A DNA stretch of 64,000 bases from Mesorhizobium sp. Lineage in GTDB: Bacteria; Pseudomonadota; Alphaproteobacteria; Rhizobiales; Rhizobiaceae. Under the pieces are notes generated by a model that had not been told where the DNA came from, searched no databases, and worked only from the letters and a program-made list of their open reading frames with translations. The translations under genes were made by a program, and so were the position numbers. Each line of letters opens with the position of its first letter. Position 1 is the stretch's first letter. The DNA lies in assembly GCF_023954305.1 (NCBI RefSeq), contig NZ_JAMLIG010000001.1, positions 3,368,001 through 3,432,000 of the forward strand, read 5' to 3'. This document shows, in pieces, positions 25,206 to 34,419 of the stretch.

Positions 25206-26130
25206 CTTCCGCGCGCTTCGCCGGCTCGATCAACTCCTCCCGCGACAATTGCTCGACATGCCCGGTCGGGCCGACGAGGCCGCGGCGGATGAGGTCGATG
25301 CGCCACTGGCCGTCGTCGCCTTTGCCGATCTCCAGCAGGTTGTACTGAGCCAGCGGCTTCTCGTGACCGACGCTCTCGCCGGCCGCCGCGACGCCGACCA
25401 CGGGCACCTGGCACTTGCCTTTGCCGGAAATCCAATTGAGCGTCGGCAGATGGGTGTGGCCGTGCAGCACGATCTCGGCACCGTGGCGGCGCATCACTTT
25501 CTGGAACGTGCCGATGCCGTAGAGCCGCTTGTGGGCGGGGTCGGCCCCGCGCACCGGCGGGTGGTGGATGAGGACGACGCGGCACAGACCTTCCTCGCCG
25601 GCGCGGTGGAGGATGCGACCGAGGCGACGGCCCTGTTCGTCGGTGAAGCTGCCGGTCGCGAGGAACGGCGCGGAGGCGCGGGCAGACGAAACGCCGATGA
25701 TGGCGACCTGGCCGCGGACGCGGACATAGGGGAAACCGTTTTCGTTGGTCCGCGCCCAGCCGTGCTCCCCTTCGATCCAGGGCCGCCAGGCCTGGCAGGC
25801 CTTGCGCAGGGCGCCTGGAACATAGGCGTCATGGTTGCCGGGGACCACCGAGACACCTTCCGGCGCACCCAGCGTTTCCAGCCATTTGCGCGAGATGACG
25901 ATCTCCTCGTTGAGAGCGAGGTTCATGAGATCGCCGGTCACGACGACATGGTCCGGTGCCGCGCCCTCCATGTCGGCGACGATTGCCCCAAGGGCGCCAT
26001 CATGAAAGGTCTTGCTGCGGGTACGCTGCCAGTTGATGTAGCCGGTGATGCGCTTTGAGGCGAGCTGGCGATAGGTTACAGGGGGCAAGGGCCCGAGATG
26101 GACATCCGAGATATGCGCGAGCCGGAACAT
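25195..26130 (-). CDS. Metallophosphoesterase
   Basis: A 311-residue calcineurin-like phosphoesterase with all metal motifs: HISDVHLGP (D9, H11), VVTGDLMN, VPGNHDAY, HHPPV and GHTHLP. These coordinate a dinuclear centre that hydrolyses phosphomono- or diesters, including cyclic nucleotides in some relatives. No signal peptide or membrane segment, so cytoplasmic. Convergent with, and overlapping by 11 bp, the preceding gene. Confidence 0.87.
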   Translation of the reverse strand: MFRLAHISDVHLGPLPPVTYRQLASKRITGYINWQRTRSKTFHDGALGAIVADMEGAAPDHVVVTGDLMNLALNEEIVISRKWLETLGAPEGVSVVPGNHDAYVPGALRKACQAWRPWIEGEHGWARTNENGFPYVRVRGQVAIIGVSSARASAPFLATGSFTDEQGRRLGRILHRAGEEGLCRVVLIHHPPVRGADPAHKRLYGIGTFQKVMRRHGAEIVLHGHTHLPTLNWISGKGKCQVPVVGVAAAGESVGHEKPLAQYNLLEIGKGDDGQWRIDLIRRGLVGPTGHVEQLSREELIEPAKRAEATG

Positions 26131-26183
26131 TCAGCCTCTGTAGCGGATGGAATTGTGCCTCGCCACCGCTTCCGGTCTGGTCA

Positions 26184-26678
26184 ATGAGCGCGCCCTCCGA
26201 TCCGTTCCGGCAGACGGGGTGGCCCGGGCTGCGGGGGCGACTGTTCCACCTCTACTTCCTGCTGCGCCGGCCGATGACGCTCGGCGCGCGCGGCCTGGTC
26301 CTGGACCGGGAAGCGAACGCGGTCTTCCTGATCGAGCACACCTATGTGCCAGGCTGGCAACTGCCGGGCGGCGGCGTCGAGACCGGGGAGACCATGCTCC
26401 AGGCGCTGGAGCGGGAGCTGTTCGAAGAGGGCAACATCGAGCTGACTGGTCCGCCGACCCTGGTCAGCCTGCATCACAACCGGCATGCCAGCCGCCGCGA
26501 CCATGTCGGCTTCTATCTCGTCACCGACTTCCGTCAGACCAGGCCCAAGGCGCCGGACCGGGAAATCAGGGGTGCTGGGTTCTTCTCCGTTGACGCGCTG
26601 CCCGATCTGACGACCGAGGGCACCAGGCGGCGAATTGACGAAGCGATCGGCGGGACGCCCGTCTCGCCGTACTGGTGA
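26184..26678 (+). CDS. Nudix hydrolase
   Basis: A 164-residue Nudix-fold protein. The Nudix box GGGVETGETMLQALERELFEEGNI spans about residues 74-97 (key residues G, E, RE and EE; last position I). It would hydrolyse a nucleoside diphosphate linked to another moiety; substrate not predictable. The start at 26184 is only 53 bp from the divergent phosphoesterase start, so the two share an upstream region. The in-frame frame extending to 26055 is rejected because it overlaps that gene. Confidence 0.8.
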   Translation: MSAPSDPFRQTGWPGLRGRLFHLYFLLRRPMTLGARGLVLDREANAVFLIEHTYVPGWQLPGGGVETGETMLQALERELFEEGNIELTGPPTLVSLHHNRHASRRDHVGFYLVTDFRQTRPKAPDREIRGAGFFSVDALPDLTTEGTRRRIDEAIGGTPVSPYW

Positions 26679-26681
26679 GCT

Positions 26682-27668
26682 TCAGGCGGCCTTGGCGCGC
26701 CGGTCTCGGTTGTGCGCAGCCGCATAATCGACGTCCGGCCCGACAGGCACCACGCCGGTCGGATTGATCATCCGGTGGCTGCCGTAATAATGGTGCTTGA
26801 TGTGGTGCAGGTTCACCGTCTGGGCGACACCCGGCACCTGGTAGAGCTCGCGCAGATAGTTCGACAGGTTCGGATAGTCGGCGATCCGGCGCAGGTTGCA
26901 CTTGAAGTGGCCGACATAGACCGGATCGAAGCGCACCAGCGTCGTGAACAGGCGCCAGTCGGCCTCGGTGACGCGCTCACCCGCCAGATATCGCCGGCGC
27001 GACAGGATGTCCTCGACCCGGTCGAGCGCGGCAAAGAGCTCCGCGAAGGCTTCCTCGTAGGCCGCCTGTGTCGTGGCGAAGCCGCAGCGATAAACGCCGT
27101 TGTTGATCGACGGGTAGATCCAGTCGTTCAGCGCGTCGATTTCGGCGCGCAGCGGCTCGGGGTAGAAATCGAGCGAGGCGTCGCCCCATTCGTCAAAGGC
27201 CGAATTGAGCATGCGGATGATTTCGGACGATTCGTTGGAGACGATCGTCTGCCCCTGCTTGTCCCAGAGCACCGGGACCGTGACGCGGCCGGAATAGGTC
27301 GGATCCGCCTTGGTGTAGATCTGGTGCAGGTAGTCGAGGCCGTAGAGCGTGTCGCCGGTAGCGCCGTCCTCGGCCAGGAAGGTCCAGCCGTGCTCGCCCA
27401 TGAAGTGGTGCACGATGGAGACGGTGATCACGTCCTCCAGCTTCTTCAGCCTGCGGAAGATCAGGGTGCGGTGCGCCCAGGGGCAGGCGAGCGAGACATA
27501 GAGATGGTAGCGGCCGGGCTCGGCCCTGAAGGCGCGGGTGCGACCTGGTGCTGGCGCGCCGTCGGCGGTGACGAAGTCGCGGAACTGCGACTGCGACCGC
27601 TCGAACCGGCCCGACTTGCCGGTCTCGTACCACTTGTCCTGCCATTTGCCGTCGACGAGAAGTCCCAT
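26682..27668 (-). CDS. Glutathionyl-hydroquinone reductase (Xi-class glutathione transferase)
   Basis: A 328-residue cytoplasmic enzyme that reduces glutathionyl-hydroquinones to hydroquinones. The active-site Cys is C62 in SLACPWAHRT. Further family marks are VPVLWDKQGQTIVSNESSEI (N-domain) and the C-terminal FKCNLRRIADYPNLSNY and INPTGVVPVGP. Length and order match the YqjG/EcfH family. The ATG at 27668 is chosen over 27746 by homology with the usual MGLLVDGKW start. Convergent with the Nudix gene, 3 bp apart. Confidence 0.9.
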   Translation of the reverse strand: MGLLVDGKWQDKWYETGKSGRFERSQSQFRDFVTADGAPAPGRTRAFRAEPGRYHLYVSLACPWAHRTLIFRRLKKLEDVITVSIVHHFMGEHGWTFLAEDGATGDTLYGLDYLHQIYTKADPTYSGRVTVPVLWDKQGQTIVSNESSEIIRMLNSAFDEWGDASLDFYPEPLRAEIDALNDWIYPSINNGVYRCGFATTQAAYEEAFAELFAALDRVEDILSRRRYLAGERVTEADWRLFTTLVRFDPVYVGHFKCNLRRIADYPNLSNYLRELYQVPGVAQTVNLHHIKHHYYGSHRMINPTGVVPVGPDVDYAAAHNRDRRAKAA

Positions 27669-27924
27669 CACCACATCCTTCTGCTGGTCCGGATGTAGGA
27701 CAAGGGACGGCCGCGCGCATCGGTTCCGTTGTGAACAGTTCGTCACTTCCGGCGACAGGCGTCATAGACGCGAGGAGATTTTGGTGCTAGCGGGGCGGCG
27801 AGAGGATCACCCGTGACCAACATCCGTTTTTCGCGACGACGAATTGGCTGAATGCGCCCCTGACGGGCGCCGATAGCGTACGCCGCATCGCGGCTCTCTC
27901 GTCTGCCGAAACGGAACTCTCCCC

Positions 27925-28449
27925 ATGAGCGTCAACGACATTGCCTACCTGCCGGAAAACCCGGCCCACGACCGCGCGATCGAACAGATCAATGCCGAGG
28001 CATTCGGCCCGGGACGGTTCACGCGCGCGGCCTACAAGATCCGCGAGGGCGGTCCGCACGAGCGCGATCTGTCCTATGTCGCCGTGCACTGGGGCAAGGT
28101 CATCGGCTCGGTGCGTATGACCCGCATCGCCGCAGGCGAGGGCAGGGCGCTGCTGCTCGGCCCGCTGGCCGTCATTCCCGACTGGAAGAACCTCGGCATC
28201 GGCCGCAAGCTGCTCGACATCGTCGTGACCAAGGCGAAGGAACAGGGCTGGGGCGTCGTCGTGCTGGTCGGCGACGAACCTTATTACGGACCTCTCGGCT
28301 TCCGGAAGATACCCCACGGCCAGATCACCATGCCCCGCCCGGTCGATCCCGAGCGGCTGCTGGCGCGCGAACTGGTGGAAGGGTCGCTCGCGAAGCTCAA
28401 GGGCGACGTGGTGCACGAGGACCGGGCGGTGAAGGTGGAAGCGCTGTAA
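27925..28449 (+). CDS. GNAT family N-acetyltransferase
   Basis: A 174-residue acyl-CoA N-acyltransferase related to YhbS. The acetyl-CoA motif A is LLLGPLAVIPDWKNLGIGRKLL (key part GIGRKLL), and the beta-5/motif B region is VVLVGDEPYYGPLGFRK. The substrate is not predictable. It stands alone; the 256-bp space upstream contains no other feature I can name. Confidence 0.85.
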   Translation: MSVNDIAYLPENPAHDRAIEQINAEAFGPGRFTRAAYKIREGGPHERDLSYVAVHWGKVIGSVRMTRIAAGEGRALLLGPLAVIPDWKNLGIGRKLLDIVVTKAKEQGWGVVVLVGDEPYYGPLGFRKIPHGQITMPRPVDPERLLARELVEGSLAKLKGDVVHEDRAVKVEAL

Positions 28450-28493
28450 CTGTTTTCTCTCCGGTCACCGGGGGCAACCGAACCGATCGCTTT

Positions 28494-28667
28494 CTATTCA
28501 CCAGCCTCCTTCTTCGCATATTCGACGGCTCGCGCAAGGGAATCGAAGCCCGCAAGGTATTTCCCGTCCTTCAGTACGCGAAAAGTAGTCGACCACGTCG
28601 TCGCGTGCTTTTCGACTTCGAATTTCGAGAATTTCCCGTAGACTGTCTCGACGATAGCTTTTGACAT
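28494..28667 (-). CDS. Small hypothetical protein of 57 residues
   Basis: Encodes MSKAIVETVYGKFSKFEVEK at its start and ends AVEYAKKEAGE. It is charged and soluble, probably one small alpha/beta domain. GGAG lies eight bases before the ATG and the gene begins 12 bp after the TerB-like stop on the same strand, so the two form an operon. Codon usage is ordinary. No known family recognised. Confidence 0.6.
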   Translation of the reverse strand: MSKAIVETVYGKFSKFEVEKHATTWSTTFRVLKDGKYLAGFDSLARAVEYAKKEAGE

Positions 28668-28679
28668 TTGTCGCTCCGG

Positions 28680-29123
28680 TCAGGCTCCATTCTTGAGCGC
28701 GAGGACTTCGACGATGCGTCTGGCGTCCTCCTCCTCGACGCCGAGCTTTCGTCGGAGAGAGTCGATCACCTTCTCTTCTGCGGCCTCGACTCGTCCGTCG
28801 GCCAGAACGAGATCAACGGCTAGGGCAAAAACCGTGGGTCGCAGGTTGGAAGGAAGGTGTGATGATGCCTTGTCTGCCAGTGCCTCCCAGCCTCGCTTGC
28901 GAAGCATCGAGAATTGCTCATCGATCATGCGGCGAAACTCGTGCGGCGATTGGTGAACGAAAATTGGATGCCGGTTCGCGAGCAAAGAGAAGGTATCAAC
29001 TTCCTCGTCGGATACTTCGCCGTCGCTTGCCACCACGCTGAGAAGAACGCCGCTCGCGGCCTCGTATGTGTTGAACTCCTTGTCCATCAAGTCTTTGCTG
29101 CCGAAGCCACTGAAAAGACCCAT
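28680..29123 (-). CDS. TerB-like (tellurite resistance) domain protein
   Basis: A 147-residue, all-helical protein. Two acidic loops typical of TerB metal-binding sites are seen: SVVASDGEVSDEEVDTF (near residue 33) and AVDLVLADGRVEAAEEKVID (near residue 108). TerB/TerB-like proteins act in stress or phage-defence complexes, but isolated domains are common and uncharacterised; no ter genes surround it. GGGAGGG precedes the ATG at 29123. Co-transcribed with the 57-residue protein. Confidence 0.75.
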   Translation of the reverse strand: MGLFSGFGSKDLMDKEFNTYEAASGVLLSVVASDGEVSDEEVDTFSLLANRHPIFVHQSPHEFRRMIDEQFSMLRKRGWEALADKASSHLPSNLRPTVFALAVDLVLADGRVEAAEEKVIDSLRRKLGVEEEDARRIVEVLALKNGA

Positions 29124-29282
29124 AACGTTTCCCTCCCGCGAGCATTGCAAGCGGGGATACTATTATTGATTGCGCAAAACTTCAACATGCAATCTTCAAT
29201 TGCGATAGCGTGAGCGTCGGCACTACTCAATCAATACGCTTTAGGCAAATAGCTGGGCCTCATGCCAATGCGGCCTTTTCCG

Positions 29283-31349
29283 CTACCGCCCCTCCCGGTA
29301 CCACATCCCGCCGAGCGCGAGCAGCAGCAGGGCCAGCCCGAAGAAGCCGGCGAAGAGCGGCACGCGATTGACCGATTTCAGCACGGTCTCGTTGGTCGTC
29401 TTCAGACCCAGCCAGTCGCGGCCGGAGGCGCTTGCCGTGCCGCGCACCGGCACGATGCCGGGCAGTTCGAGCCGCCCGTCGGCGGCGATGCGGCGGACGC
29501 TGCCGCCGGTGGCGTCGGCCAGCGGGCGCAGGATTTCGCCGGTCGAAACGGTGTCGGCGAATTCAGGCGCATTGACCGGCCCGACATGGGCGAGCGCCGT
29601 CAGGTCGCCATTCGCCACCTGGTAAAGGCCGATCTCGTCGGTTTCCATCGAGCCGGCGAAGATGCCCGGCTCGGTCTGGGTCAGCGGAAGCGTGCGCGTC
29701 GCGCCGGACGGCGTGATGATCTGCGCCTGGCCGGCTTCATCGGCCATCGTCTGGCGGCGGACGTTCAGCGTCATGCCCTGGCCGTCGGCGGTCAGCCGCT
29801 CCTCCTCCAGTTCCGGCTCCTTCATCAGCCAGTGGGCGAGCCGGCGATAGAGCGAGACATGCGGCCCGCCGCCTTCGAAACCGCGCGCCCACAGCCAACC
29901 CTGGTCCGACAGCAGCATGCCGACGCGGCCCTCGCCCCTGCGGTCGAGAACCAGAAGCGGCATGTCGCCCGCCCCCTTCATCACCGTCTCGCCCTGCACG
30001 TCCTCGATGCCAATCATGCGGAACCAGCGGCTCCAGCGCGGCGGCTCGGAGGCTGAGCCTTCGAGGCCGCGCGTGACAGGATGCTTCACGCCGGTATCTG
30101 TCAGGCGCGGATAGAAGGCCCGTTCGACGACGTCGCCGGTCGGCAGCGCCGGCAGCGCGGCCATCAGCGGCGTGCGGGCGATCGACTGCTCACCGGCATA
30201 TTCGGGCCCGGCGGCGATCAGCAGCGCGCCGCCCTGTTCGACATATTCGGCGATGTAGTCGTAGTAGAGGATCGGCAGCACGTCGCGGTGCTGGTAGCGG
30301 TCGAAGATGATCAGGTCGAAATCGTTGATCTTCTCGACGAACAGCTCGCGCGTCGGGAAGGCGATCAGCGACAGTTCGTTGATCGGCGTGCCGTCCTGCT
30401 TCTCCGGCGGGCGCAGGATGGTGAAGTGGACGAGGTCGACCGAGGCGTCGGACTTGAGCAGGTTGCGCCAGGTGCGCTCCCCGGCATGCGGCTCGCCCGA
30501 GACCAGCAGCACGCGCAGGTTCTCGCGAATGCCGTCGACCATGGCGATGGCGCGGTTATTGGCGTCGGTGATCTCGCCATCGGCGCGGGGGATGAAGAGT
30601 TCGACGATGTTGCGCCCGGCGTTCGGCAGGGTGACGTCGAGCTGCATCTCGGTGCCGATCGCCGCCTGCTCGGTCGCGACGAGGTCGCCGTTGACGCGCA
30701 CGCCGACCTCGACCGTGCCGGTCTCGCCGGCCGTGCCGGTGACGCGGTAGGTCATCGAGAGCGGCTTGCCGACGAGGCCGAAGCGCGGCGCGTTCTCGAA
30801 GCGGATACGCCGGTCGCGCTCGTCGTCCTCCCCGGTGATCAGCGCGTGCAGCGGTGCCGCGAAGCCCGGCATCGACTGAGGCACGTCATGCACCTGGCCG
30901 TCGGTGATCATCACCGCCCCGCCGACGCGCGACGGCGGCACATCGCGGAACGCGCCATCCAGCGCGCCAAACAGGCGCGTTTCGGCGCGGTCGTCGGCGG
31001 CACTCGCCTTGCCGGACTCCACGACGCGCACGTCGAACTGGTTGAAGCGGGCGAACCTCTCCTGAAGCGCGGCGAGCGCCGCATCGGTCTCCGCCGTGCG
31101 GTCGCCGATGTCCTGGCTCTGGCTGCGGTCGACGACGATCGCGACCACGCTCTTCAATGGCTCGCGCTCCTCGTCCAGCAGAACAGGGTTCACCAGCGCC
31201 AGTGCCAGCGCGGCGAAGGCCGCCAGGCGCACCAGGCTGCCGCGCTGCGCCAGAAACACGCCGACCAACGCCAGCAGGCCGAGCGGCACGACGATCGCCG
31301 CAAGCCACGGCCAGGAGAGCAGGGGTTCGAAGCCGATCGACCAGTTCAT
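29283..31349 (-). CDS. Membrane VWA/GATase1-like domain protein, last gene of the MoxR operon
   Basis: A 688-residue inner-membrane protein. Two N-terminal hydrophobic helices (WPWLAAIVVPLGLLALVGVF and an adjacent one) precede a von Willebrand-A-like domain with a DxSxS MIDAS sequence (VAIVVDRSQSQD, about residue 72) and VMITDGQVHD. A class I glutamine-amidotransferase-like domain without a clear Cys follows (residues 280-420, YVEQGGALLIAAGPEYAG). One helix near the C-terminus ends WYREGR. It follows the DUF4159 gene across a 256-bp gap that holds a palindromic repeat. Probable cell-envelope function, details unknown. Confidence 0.75.
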   Translation of the reverse strand: MNWSIGFEPLLSWPWLAAIVVPLGLLALVGVFLAQRGSLVRLAAFAALALALVNPVLLDEEREPLKSVVAIVVDRSQSQDIGDRTAETDAALAALQERFARFNQFDVRVVESGKASAADDRAETRLFGALDGAFRDVPPSRVGGAVMITDGQVHDVPQSMPGFAAPLHALITGEDDERDRRIRFENAPRFGLVGKPLSMTYRVTGTAGETGTVEVGVRVNGDLVATEQAAIGTEMQLDVTLPNAGRNIVELFIPRADGEITDANNRAIAMVDGIRENLRVLLVSGEPHAGERTWRNLLKSDASVDLVHFTILRPPEKQDGTPINELSLIAFPTRELFVEKINDFDLIIFDRYQHRDVLPILYYDYIAEYVEQGGALLIAAGPEYAGEQSIARTPLMAALPALPTGDVVERAFYPRLTDTGVKHPVTRGLEGSASEPPRWSRWFRMIGIEDVQGETVMKGAGDMPLLVLDRRGEGRVGMLLSDQGWLWARGFEGGGPHVSLYRRLAHWLMKEPELEEERLTADGQGMTLNVRRQTMADEAGQAQIITPSGATRTLPLTQTEPGIFAGSMETDEIGLYQVANGDLTALAHVGPVNAPEFADTVSTGEILRPLADATGGSVRRIAADGRLELPGIVPVRGTASASGRDWLGLKTTNETVLKSVNRVPLFAGFFGLALLLLALGGMWYREGR

Positions 31350-31397
31350 GGGGTTTGCACCTCACGCGCTGAGAATGCGCTAGGTCGGCACTTTACG

Positions 31398-31564
31398 GCG
31401 CCCCCCTCTGTCCTGCCGGACATCTCCCCCACGAGGGGGGAGATTGCGATGTCTTGTCGGCCTTCGCCAATCTTGAGCGTCTGCGCTGCAGAAAAGGCGG
31501 AGACGCTCAAGCTGCCGATCTCCCCCCTCGTGGGGGAGATGGCCGGCAGGCCAGAGGGGGGCGC
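31398..31564. repeat. Palindromic intergenic element, type B
   Basis: A 167-bp element between two genes of the MoxR operon. The outer arms (GCGCCCCCCTCTG... and its complement) include ATCTCCCCC blocks and CCTGCCGG/CCGGCAGG. The inner arms are a perfect 11-base dyad, CTTGAGCGTCT / AGACGCTCAAG. No open reading frame. If transcribed it would fold into a long branched hairpin. Confidence 0.85.
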
Positions 31565-31605
31565 GAAGGAACGCCAAGTCGTATCGACTATTCCAAAGCC
31601 AGCCA

Positions 31606-34419
31606 TCACTGCCCCAGCCGTTCGAGCAGGATCGGCACGTGCACCTGGTCGGATTTGTAGTTGCCGGTCAGCATGTACATCATGATGTTCACCCCGCCGC
31701 GCAGCGCATAGACCCGCTGCATCGGGTCGGAGGGGACGGTCGGCAGCAGCGGCTGGCCGTTCTCGTCGACGGCCCAGGCGCCGGCGAAATCGTTGGCGGT
31801 GATCATGATCGGCGACACGCCATCGCCGACGCGCACCGGCCGGTCCTCGCCCGCCTGGGAGGGCGCGGTCACCTCGACCCAGAGCGGCGCGCCGGCGAAG
31901 CGGCCGGGAAACTCCTTCATGATGAAGAAGGACTTGGTCAGGACATGGTCGTCGGGCACGGGCTCCAGCGCCGGCACGTTCAGGTCGCCGAGAATGTCGC
32001 GCAGGCGCTGCGTCGCGGCGCTGGTCGAGTTGGCCAGGTCGAGGCTCGTCTCGAACTGGTCGCGGGTATCGAACAGAACGGTCCCGCCCTGTTGCATATA
32101 GGCGTCGACGCGGGCGATCGCCGCTTCGGTCGGTATGGCTGTGGCCGGATCGACCGGCCAGTAGATCAGCGGATAGAAGGACAGTTCGTCCTCGGCGATG
32201 TCGACGCCGGCGGGCTCGCCGGGTTCCAGCGCCGTCTTTTCCGTCAGGAATCGGCGCAGCCCTTCCATGCCCGCCCGAGAGACGGCGTCGATCGACGGAT
32301 CGCCCGTCAAGACATAGGCGAGGCGGGTTTCGGAGATGGCGGCGATGGCGTCCGCGTCGCCAGGCTTCTCGTCCTGCGCGCGGCCGTCGGCGACAGCGCC
32401 GGCGACAATCGCCAGCGCCAGCATGGCCGCCGTCGCGCGAGCGGCACCCGCGCGGCGGCGGGCGAACACGCCGCCGATCCACAGCACAGCCAGCGTGTCG
32501 AGCGCCATCAGCGCCAGCGCGGCGGCAATCAACGGCCCTTTCAGATCGCGGGATTCGTCCAGCGCATAGCTCACCGTGCTGACCGGAAGCGTCGTCGACG
32601 GACGCACGATCGGGTCGAGCGTTGCGTCGGCCGGCAGCAGGTTGAGCGCAACGACCCCTTCTTCCGAGCCGTACAGGCCGGGCGGATTTTCGACCGTGAT
32701 CTCCGGCGCCGCCCCCGGCTGCAGCGGCCGGGCTTCTGGCGGCGGCACAGTTAGCACGCCGTTCGCGTCGATGACGCGATAGGGCGGCAGCGACGCCGTC
32801 GGCGCGCCGTTGGCGGTTTCGATCTGTCCCTGGTTACGCGACAGTTGAACGATCCGGCGCAGCATCTCGACGAAAGAGCCGGAGATCGGCAGGTTCGACC
32901 AGGTCGCTTCAGGGGTAACGTGGAAGAGCACGATCGTGCCGTCGCCGCGGACGGCGCCGGTGACGAGCGGTGTGCCGTCGGCGAGGTTTGCCCAGGTATG
33001 CTCGACGATGTCGGGGCTGGGTTCGGCGAGGACTTGCCGCGTGACGGACACTTCCTGCGGCGGCGTCAGCCCCGCGAAGGGGCCGGTCGCGGGGAATTCC
33101 GACACCGGCTGCGGTTCGGTCCAGGAGAGCGCGCCCCCAAGCGCGCGTTCTCCGGCGCGCAGGCGCACCGGCAGCAATTCCTCGTCGGGTTCAGCCGCGG
33201 CCAGCCGCGATCCGGCGAAGCGTACCAGCGTGCCGCCGCCTCTGACCCATTCGACCAGTGCCTCGCGCGCGGCGTCGGGCAGCGTGCCGACATCGGCCAT
33301 CACCACCATCGCGGGCTTCTGCGCGAGGAGTTCCGGCACCGCGACGGCAAGATCGGGCGTCTGCGATTCGACCAGGTCGGCATAGGGCTCGAGCGCCCGG
33401 CGGATGTAGTAGAGCGGCGACAGAAGCGGCTGCGCCTGGTCGGCTTCGGCCTGCGACAGCAGTCCGACGCGGCGGCGCTTCGAACTCTCGTCCAATACGC
33501 GAAGTGCGCCTGCCTGCGCCTCGCCGTCGATCGACACGGAGGCGAAGTCGTTGCGCAGTTCGAACGGCACCGCCACGTCCGCCGTCGCCGTGCTTTCGCC
33601 CGGCGCGAAGGACAGCGTGGCGTCGGCGATGCGCCGGCCGCGGTCGTCATAGGCGCCGGCGGCAAGCTGCAGCGGCGCGATGTCGGAGGCGGGGCGCACA
33701 GCCGAGAGCGTGAAGGCGGTGGTGGTGTTCTCGACGGCCGTCAGCGCCGCCTTGGGCAGATTGGACGGCTCGCCCCAGACGAGCCGCGACGCGCCGCGCG
33801 CGAGAACTTCGGCGAAGGCGGCCTCGTCGCCCTTGGAACGGATGCCGTCGGAGAGGATGGCGACGGTAACGTTGGCTGCGCCTTCCAGCGCCGTCGCGAC
33901 GCGGGCGTAGGTGCCGGGGCGGTCGACCGGCACGGGGCGCGGCTTGGCGGCGGCCAGCCGCTCCAGCGCGGCCTGCGCCTCGAACGGACCGATCTCGGTG
34001 GCCGCCGGCTCGGCCGTGAAGGCCAGCACCACCGGCTGGCCGGCATCGTTGGCGTCGGCGATCAGCCGCTGGGCTGCCGCGACCCGCAGGTCCCATCCGG
34101 GCGCGCTCGCCCAGCCATTGTCCATCACCACGGCGAGCGGGCCGGAGCCGGTCTCGGCGCGCTGCTGCGGGTTGAAGACAGGCTCCGCCAGCGCGAAGAT
34201 CACCAGCGCCGCCATCACCAGCCGCAACAACGTCAGCCACCACGGGCTCTGGTGCGGCGTCTCCTCTTTGCGCATGACCCGCGCCAGGATCTTCAGCGGC
34301 GGGAACAGTTCCGAGCGCGGCTTGGGCGGCGTCAGCCTGAGCAGCCACCAGATCACCGGCAGCGCGATCAGGCCTGCGAGCACCGCCGGGAAGCCAAAGG
34401 ACAGCGGCAGCCAGCTCAT
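31606..34419 (-). CDS. BatA/DUF4159 domain membrane protein
   Basis: A 937-residue protein. The N-terminus is BatA-like: helix 1 (LPLSFGFPAVLAGLIALPVIWWLL), a conserved PPKPRSELFPPLKIL, and helix 2 (LTLLRLVMAALVIFALAEPV). The VWA-like region that follows has DNGWAS instead of a complete MIDAS, so metal binding is doubtful. Two more helices lie near residues 640-690. The DUF4159 domain covers about 715-937 (RLAYVLTGDPSIDAVSRAGM; GGTVLFDTRD). ATGA overlap with the DUF58 gene upstream shows translational coupling. Confidence 0.85.
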   Translation of the reverse strand: MSWLPLSFGFPAVLAGLIALPVIWWLLRLTPPKPRSELFPPLKILARVMRKEETPHQSPWWLTLLRLVMAALVIFALAEPVFNPQQRAETGSGPLAVVMDNGWASAPGWDLRVAAAQRLIADANDAGQPVVLAFTAEPAATEIGPFEAQAALERLAAAKPRPVPVDRPGTYARVATALEGAANVTVAILSDGIRSKGDEAAFAEVLARGASRLVWGEPSNLPKAALTAVENTTTAFTLSAVRPASDIAPLQLAAGAYDDRGRRIADATLSFAPGESTATADVAVPFELRNDFASVSIDGEAQAGALRVLDESSKRRRVGLLSQAEADQAQPLLSPLYYIRRALEPYADLVESQTPDLAVAVPELLAQKPAMVVMADVGTLPDAAREALVEWVRGGGTLVRFAGSRLAAAEPDEELLPVRLRAGERALGGALSWTEPQPVSEFPATGPFAGLTPPQEVSVTRQVLAEPSPDIVEHTWANLADGTPLVTGAVRGDGTIVLFHVTPEATWSNLPISGSFVEMLRRIVQLSRNQGQIETANGAPTASLPPYRVIDANGVLTVPPPEARPLQPGAAPEITVENPPGLYGSEEGVVALNLLPADATLDPIVRPSTTLPVSTVSYALDESRDLKGPLIAAALALMALDTLAVLWIGGVFARRRAGAARATAAMLALAIVAGAVADGRAQDEKPGDADAIAAISETRLAYVLTGDPSIDAVSRAGMEGLRRFLTEKTALEPGEPAGVDIAEDELSFYPLIYWPVDPATAIPTEAAIARVDAYMQQGGTVLFDTRDQFETSLDLANSTSAATQRLRDILGDLNVPALEPVPDDHVLTKSFFIMKEFPGRFAGAPLWVEVTAPSQAGEDRPVRVGDGVSPIMITANDFAGAWAVDENGQPLLPTVPSDPMQRVYALRGGVNIMMYMLTGNYKSDQVHVPILLERLGQ

